Positions 62,369 to 64,000 of a stretch of 64,000 nucleotides of DNA are shown in pieces. Every line of letters starts with the position of its first letter. The first letter of the stretch is position 1. A model generated the notes under the pieces. It was given only the letters and a program-made list of their open reading frames with translations. It was not told the origin of the DNA and did not search any database. This DNA comes from Seonamhaeicola sp. Its GTDB lineage: Bacteria; Bacteroidota; Bacteroidia; Flavobacteriales; Flavobacteriaceae. The DNA is taken from assembly GCF_028281565.1 (NCBI RefSeq), contig NZ_JANQJQ010000008.1, positions 19,556 through 83,555 on the forward strand, written 5' to 3'. The translations under genes and the position numbers were made by a program.

Positions 62369-62950
62369 TTAATCAAATAAAATTTTAATGTTTTCGGCAA
62401 ACAGTTTTACAGCAATAGCTAATAGTACAACGCCAAATATCTTTCTGATAATACTAATACCGTTTTGCCCTAAAAAGCGTTCTATCTTTTTTGAGGTCTT
62501 TAAAACTATAAATATAACGATCACATTTAAAATGATGGCAATAATAATGTTTTCCACCCTGAACTCAGCCCGTAATGACAATAAGGTTGTCAAACTTCCG
62601 GGGCCGGCAATTAACGGAAACGCCAATGGAAAAACAGAGGCGGTCATTACGTTGTTTTCTTCCTCTTTGTAAAGGGTGATGCCTAAAATCATTTCCAGGG
62701 CAATAAAAAATAAAATAAACGCACCGGCAATGGCAAACGAGTTGACATCAATACCGATAAGGTTTAAAATACTCTTCCCTAAAAACAGGAACAATATCAT
62801 AATGGCTCCCGCTATTAACGACGCTTTTTCACTCTGAATATGACCTACTTTTTTACGCAGATCTATTATTATGGGTATGTTACCAATAATGTCAATAACA
62901 GCAAATAATACCATAAATGCCGTAATGATCTCTTTAAATATTAGCTCCAT
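62369..62950 (-). CDS. MarC family membrane protein (UPF0056)
   Basis: The 193-residue inner-membrane protein has six helices with the family features FAVIDIIGNIPIIIDL in the first, and FPLAFPLIAGPGSLTTLLSL in the fourth. Despite the name, MarC proteins have no proven role in antibiotic resistance and may be transporters. It heads a three-gene run with the small membrane protein and the flavoprotein. Confidence 0.9.
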   Translation of the reverse strand: MELIFKEIITAFMVLFAVIDIIGNIPIIIDLRKKVGHIQSEKASLIAGAIMILFLFLGKSILNLIGIDVNSFAIAGAFILFFIALEMILGITLYKEEENNVMTASVFPLAFPLIAGPGSLTTLLSLRAEFRVENIIIAIILNVIVIFIVLKTSKKIERFLGQNGISIIRKIFGVVLLAIAVKLFAENIKILFD

Positions 62951-63030
62951 GATTTACGCTATTAAATTTTGAGGGCAAAGGTCGGTATTTAATACTAGAT
63001 TTTAGTGTTAAATTAAATCTAAAGTTTCTC

Positions 63031-63038
63031 TATTTTTG
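63031..63038 (+). promoter_or_regulatory. -7 promoter box of the DUF3109 gene
   Basis: TATTTTTG is an exact TAnnTTTG match five bases before the ATG at 63043, implying a near-leaderless mRNA, as proposed for ppc. Confidence 0.5.
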
Positions 63039-63042
63039 CGAC

Positions 63043-63606
63043 ATGTTTCAACTGGGAAAAACAATCGTTTCAGATGATGTGGTACAGAAGGATTTTGTGT
63101 GCAATTTATCGGCGTGCAAAGGTGCTTGTTGTGTTGATGGCGATGCCGGCGCTCCGCTTGATAAGGAAGAAACCACAATTTTAGATGATATCTACCCTAA
63201 AGTAAAACCCTTTATGCGTAAGGAGGGTATTGAGGCTATTGAAACACAGGGCGCTTATATTACTACTGAAGAAGGCGAACTTGAAACCCCTTTAATAAAT
63301 AATGCAGATTGCGCCTATGTGATTTTTGATGAAAACGAAGTAGCACTATGTGCCATTGAGGAAGCGTATAATCAGGGCGAAATATCCTGGAAAAAGCCCC
63401 TGTCCTGTCATTTGTATCCCATAAGAGTTAGAGATTATACCGAATTTTCGGCCGTGAATTACCATAAATGGCAAATTTGTGATGACGCCTGTGTGTTAGG
63501 AGAAGCACTTCAAGTTCCGGTCTATAAATTCGTGAAAGAAGCCTTAATTAGAAAATTTGGAGAAGACTGGTATATGGAGCTGGAAAAAGTTGCTGAAACT
63601 TTTTAA
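63043..63606 (+). CDS. DUF3109 family protein (YkgJ-like cysteine cluster)
   Basis: The 187-residue soluble protein contains VCNLSACKGACCVDGDAGAP near residue 20 and further conserved cysteines in NADCAYV, ALCAIEEAY, PLSCHLYPIRV and ICDDACVLGEA. Together they look like the metal- or Fe-S-binding cluster of DUF3109/YkgJ proteins. Function is unknown. A terminator follows, then the nrdB promoter region. Confidence 0.88.
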   Translation: MFQLGKTIVSDDVVQKDFVCNLSACKGACCVDGDAGAPLDKEETTILDDIYPKVKPFMRKEGIEAIETQGAYITTEEGELETPLINNADCAYVIFDENEVALCAIEEAYNQGEISWKKPLSCHLYPIRVRDYTEFSAVNYHKWQICDDACVLGEALQVPVYKFVKEALIRKFGEDWYMELEKVAETF

Positions 63607-63636
63607 CAACCCAAAAAATCACCACAAAAAAGGCTC

Positions 63637-63663
63637 AAAAACCCTTTAAATAAAAGGGTTTTT
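63637..63663 (+). terminator. Rho-independent terminator after the DUF3109 gene
   Basis: AAAAACCCTTT pairs with AAAGGGTTTTT around a short A/T loop. It is also followed by T residues. Confidence 0.75.
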
Positions 63664-63686
63664 AAAGTTAAGAGTATATCAATTTT

Positions 63687-63773
63687 TTGTAAACTTTTTG
63701 AATTTTAAAAAATATTAATTAATTGATAATCAAACAATTAACTGTTTTTTATTGTAAACTTCCTGATAATCAA
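63687..63773 (+). promoter_or_regulatory. Duplicated motifs upstream of nrdB
   Basis: TTGTAAACTT occurs at 63687-63696 and 63752-63761. TGATAATCAA occurs at 63724-63733 and 63764-63773. Both pairs are exact and in the same direction, 140-220 bases before nrdB. Paired sites in front of a ribonucleotide reductase gene may bind a cell-cycle or DnaA-like regulator. They do not match the NrdR box as I know it. Nothing else is visible in 63664-63910. Confidence 0.45.
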
Positions 63774-63910
63774 CCGTTTTTTTATTTGTTAAAAACTTGT
63801 TGAAAAGCTTTCGAAGATTTCCTGAAAACTTATCAATCATTTTACAATCTTTGTTAACCTCGAATCGAAGTAAAAAAATCGTCAAATTTTAATTAAAAAC
63901 TCAAAAAATT

Positions 63911-64000
63911 ATGTCTCAGGCAGTAGAACCCATTCTTCAAGAAAACAAAGATCGTTTTGTTATTTTTCCAATTCAACATCATGATATTTGGGAATGGTAT
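63911..64000 (+). CDS. nrdB: Ribonucleoside-diphosphate reductase small subunit, first 30 codons
   Basis: The ATG at 63911 opens MSQAVEPILQENKDRFVIFP and continues IQHHDIWEWY to the window edge, with no stop. The phrase RFVIFPIQHHDIWEWY is the conserved N-terminus of class I R2 subunits, which hold the diiron-tyrosyl radical cofactor. The rest lies outside the window. Confidence 0.88.
   Translation, partial: MSQAVEPILQENKDRFVIFPIQHHDIWEWY

Noticed and set aside
1..64000. CRISPR array, prophage or integrase-bearing element
   Set aside because: I saw no regularly spaced direct repeats, no Cas proteins, no phage structural genes and no tyrosine or serine integrase.

Overview
The window is 64 kb of chromosome from a member of the Bacteroidota, most likely family Flavobacteriaceae. 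This rests on the low G+C content, the gene families (DUF4286, DUF4199, DUF3109, the HTTM protein, a type 9 secretion C-terminal domain) and a recurring promoter box TAnnTTTG, the -7 element of the Bacteroidota primary sigma factor. The box repeatedly shows which start codon to use (serS, fbp, ppc, the hydroxyacid dehydrogenase, parD). I saw no rRNA, tRNA or CRISPR array.

Layout. 1-1.7 kb: 5' part of a secreted reprolysin-type metalloprotease. 1.8-11 kb: housekeeping genes in one direction (ribF, HTTM protein, serS, TPR protein, DUF4286, GNAT, rsmA, mgtE). 11-17.1 kb: D-2-hydroxyacid dehydrogenase, small regulators and membrane proteins, then an arsenic-type group (arsR, DUF6428, arsenate-reductase-like phosphatase) with no efflux pump. 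17.3-22.4 kb: two-domain acyltransferase resembling glycine/ornithine lipid synthases, aspartate kinase, a polyamine-acetyltransferase-like GNAT, and fbp. 22.4-31.6 kb: a nitrogen assimilation block with gltB-gltD on one strand and, divergently, an outer-membrane porin, a PII protein and amt. 31.7-41.7 kb: secreted amidohydrolase, PEP carboxylase, a 602-residue protein of unknown function, nadA-nadB, an HRDC protein and a short SSB.

41.9-49.4 kb is an accessory region, richer in A+T, with short orphan genes and long non-coding stretches, bounded by imperfect 65-bp direct repeats. It holds a delta-60 repeat protein, a structured inverted-repeat element, a HicB/HicA-like pair with its own promoter, palindromic operator and terminator, a 51-residue antitoxin-like gene, an IS1595/ISXO2 transposase overlapping a downstream orphan, three foldable elements that each present a UAAUGAGA segment, degraded fragments, and a short RadC-like protein.

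49.4-64 kb returns to ordinary content: lipoproteins, a DinB/serine hydrolase/DinB operon, a GIDE-like membrane protein, a CBS protein, HupE/UreJ, dCMP deaminase, an S41 protease, a large T9SS-exported protein, parDE, MarC, DUF3109, and the first codons of nrdB.

Interspersed palindromic repeats of the TGTCA-nn-CTGAA type and other hairpin repeats lie in several intergenic gaps. The strongest candidates for something undescribed are the self-contained HicB/HicA-like module, whose toxin-like member lacks the usual catalytic histidine, and the UAAUGAGA structured elements. Both are inferences from sequence alone.
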